A DNA stretch of 64,000 nucleotides from Paenibacillus sp. W2I17. Lineage in GTDB: Bacteria; Bacillota; Bacilli; Paenibacillales; Paenibacillaceae. The translations under genes were made by a program, and so were the position numbers. The notes beneath the pieces are model-generated. The model had not been told where the DNA came from. It searched no databases and saw nothing but the letters and a program-made list of their open reading frames with translations. This document shows positions 63,103 to 64,000 of the stretch, in pieces. Location of the stretch: NCBI RefSeq assembly GCF_030815985.1, contig NZ_JAUSXM010000001.1, positions 2,666,001 through 2,730,000 of the forward strand, read 5' to 3'. How positions within the stretch are numbered: position 1 is the first letter of the stretch; each line of letters opens with the position of its first letter.

Positions 63103-64000
63103 ATGTCTACGCCATACCCATTACAATTCCAACCTGAGTTCAAAGAACGTGTGTGGGGCGGTCGTGCGCTGGAGCAATTCGGCCTTACGCCCCCTGAAGG
63201 ACATATCGGAGAAGGATGGATGATTGCGGATCATCCCAACGGTACAACCAAGGTATTAAATGGAGCACTGGCTGGCAAAGGTCTGGATGAAGTTCGTGAA
63301 CAACTGGGCACCGAATGGCTTGGAACCAAAGGCGTCTCTGAAAAAGGCGGCCGTTTCCCCCTTCTGATTAAGCTGCTTGACTGCAACGATGACCTGTCCG
63401 TTCAGGTTCATCCAACAGACGATTATGAGGCACTTCCTCCAGGCGAGCTTGGCAAAACAGAAATGTGGTATGTACTCGACGCAAAACCGGGCGCACACAT
63501 CATCTATGGCTTGAACGACGGCGTTGATCGGGCAACATTAAAAGAAGCATTGGAAAACGGCACGGTGATGGATACCCTTCGTCAGGTACCTGTAGAGGCC
63601 GGCGATACGTTCTTTATCCCTGCGGGAACAGTGCATGCGCTCTGTGCAGGTGTCGTTGTCGCTGAGATTCAGCAAAACTCGGATACGACGTACCGCATAT
63701 ACGATTATAATCGTCCAGGGCTGGATGGCAAACCACGTGAGTTGCATGTTGAAGACTCATTAAATGTCACCGCCTATGAGGGCGCAGGTGCCTCAACGAT
63801 GAAAACAAATAACGCTACTCCTGGTGAATGGCTCAAGCTTGCGGAATGCCCTTATTTTGTAGTTGAAAAAGGTATTGTGAATAAACGTTGGGAACTCTCC
63901 ACCAATCCTGACAGCTTCACGATTCTCGTTGTCTGTGAAGGAGAAGGAACTTTGGAGTGGGCACATGCTGAATCAGACAGCATTGAATTGAAAGCTGGAC
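63103..64000 (+). CDS. manA: Mannose-6-phosphate isomerase, class I (3' end missing)
   Basis: About 299 residues are present before the right edge. ManA interconverts fructose-6-phosphate and mannose-6-phosphate. The zinc ligands are visible: LSVQVHPTDDYE (Gln, His), TEMWYVLDA (Glu) and FIPAGTVHALCAG (His), and the catalytic Arg region is TTYRIYDYNRPG. AGAGGAGAG lies 7 nt before the ATG. The class of short Firmicute enzymes has about 310-320 residues, so little is missing. A cre site lies upstream. Confidence 0.96.
   Translation, partial: MSTPYPLQFQPEFKERVWGGRALEQFGLTPPEGHIGEGWMIADHPNGTTKVLNGALAGKGLDEVREQLGTEWLGTKGVSEKGGRFPLLIKLLDCNDDLSVQVHPTDDYEALPPGELGKTEMWYVLDAKPGAHIIYGLNDGVDRATLKEALENGTVMDTLRQVPVEAGDTFFIPAGTVHALCAGVVVAEIQQNSDTTYRIYDYNRPGLDGKPRELHVEDSLNVTAYEGAGASTMKTNNATPGEWLKLAECPYFVVEKGIVNKRWELSTNPDSFTILVVCEGEGTLEWAHAESDSIELKAG

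Overview
The window reads as ordinary chromosome of a low-to-mid GC, endospore-forming Firmicute, most likely a Paenibacillus. Pointers are the two spore coat genes, a Spo0E-type phosphatase, a Spo0-type sensor kinase, T-box leaders, strong AAGGAGG ribosome binding sites, TTG/GTG/ATT start codons, and an lplBC-type sugar ABC operon beside a large membrane AraC-type regulator. Gene order 9.4-20.4 kb follows the Bacillus subtilis pheS-pheT-zapA-...-mutS2-yshE block, with local losses and insertions. I see no CRISPR array, prophage, insertion sequence or rRNA operon. The species call is inference from gene content.

Layout. 0-3.4 kb: partial pseudouridine synthase, cobalamin adenosyltransferase, DedA, CobU, a lipoprotein and a Spo0E-like protein. 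3.5-6.1 kb: an AlaT/AlaR-like aminotransferase and Lrp pair and two small coat genes. 6.2-9.5 kb: an FAD oxidoreductase, an MFS permease, a zinc-ribbon protein and a 26-residue membrane microprotein. 9.5-20.4 kb: YshE-like DUF350 protein, MutS2, a 4-TM holin-like protein, a CuA-type lipoprotein, a very long ZapA-coiled-coil protein, PheT, PheS and their T-box. 20.4-23.2 kb: a MITE-like element, an ABC-F protein with an attenuator-like leader, and tRNA-Gly. 23.3-32.3 kb: a GGDEF/EAL protein, an aldolase-like enzyme, a MoxR-DUF58-DUF4129 operon, a PAS histidine kinase and a small zinc-binding-type protein. 32.6-41.6 kb: a peroxiredoxin behind PerR boxes and the branched-chain amino acid genes (ilvB-ilvH-ilvC-leuA with a T-box, leuB split off by an aldo/keto reductase). 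41.8-47.7 kb: a GNAT, a Gly/Pro-rich protein and a NupNOPQ-like nucleoside transporter. 48.3-49.8 kb: infC-rpmI-rplT with an L20-type leader. 49.8-53.5 kb: a GT2 glycosyltransferase facing away from a PAP2 phosphatase and a UgtP-like glucosyltransferase. 53.6-59.8 kb: a sugar ABC system whose binding protein is frameshifted, plus its AraC-type regulator. 59.9-64 kb: TrmB, a small unknown, the YtqA/YtqB (MnmL/MnmM-type) pair and a partial ManA.

How it fits together. Amino acid supply is wired to tRNA charging: the pheST leader looks Phe-specific (UUC) and the ilv-leu leader Leu-specific (CUC). Carbon control shows as consensus cre sites by the AraC regulator and by manA, plus a variant cre by the nup operon. 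Oxidative control shows as tandem PerR boxes at the peroxiredoxin. Translation factors, tRNA modification and ribosomal proteins make up much of the rest.

No clearly new multi-gene system stands out. The best leads are the ZapA fusion with an 11-residue repeat block, the MITE-like element that appears to supply the pheST -35 box, the ABC-F leader, a possible three-way-junction RNA ahead of the histidine kinase, phased ATGAAC repeats upstream of the sugar ABC operon, and the stand-alone CuA lipoprotein.
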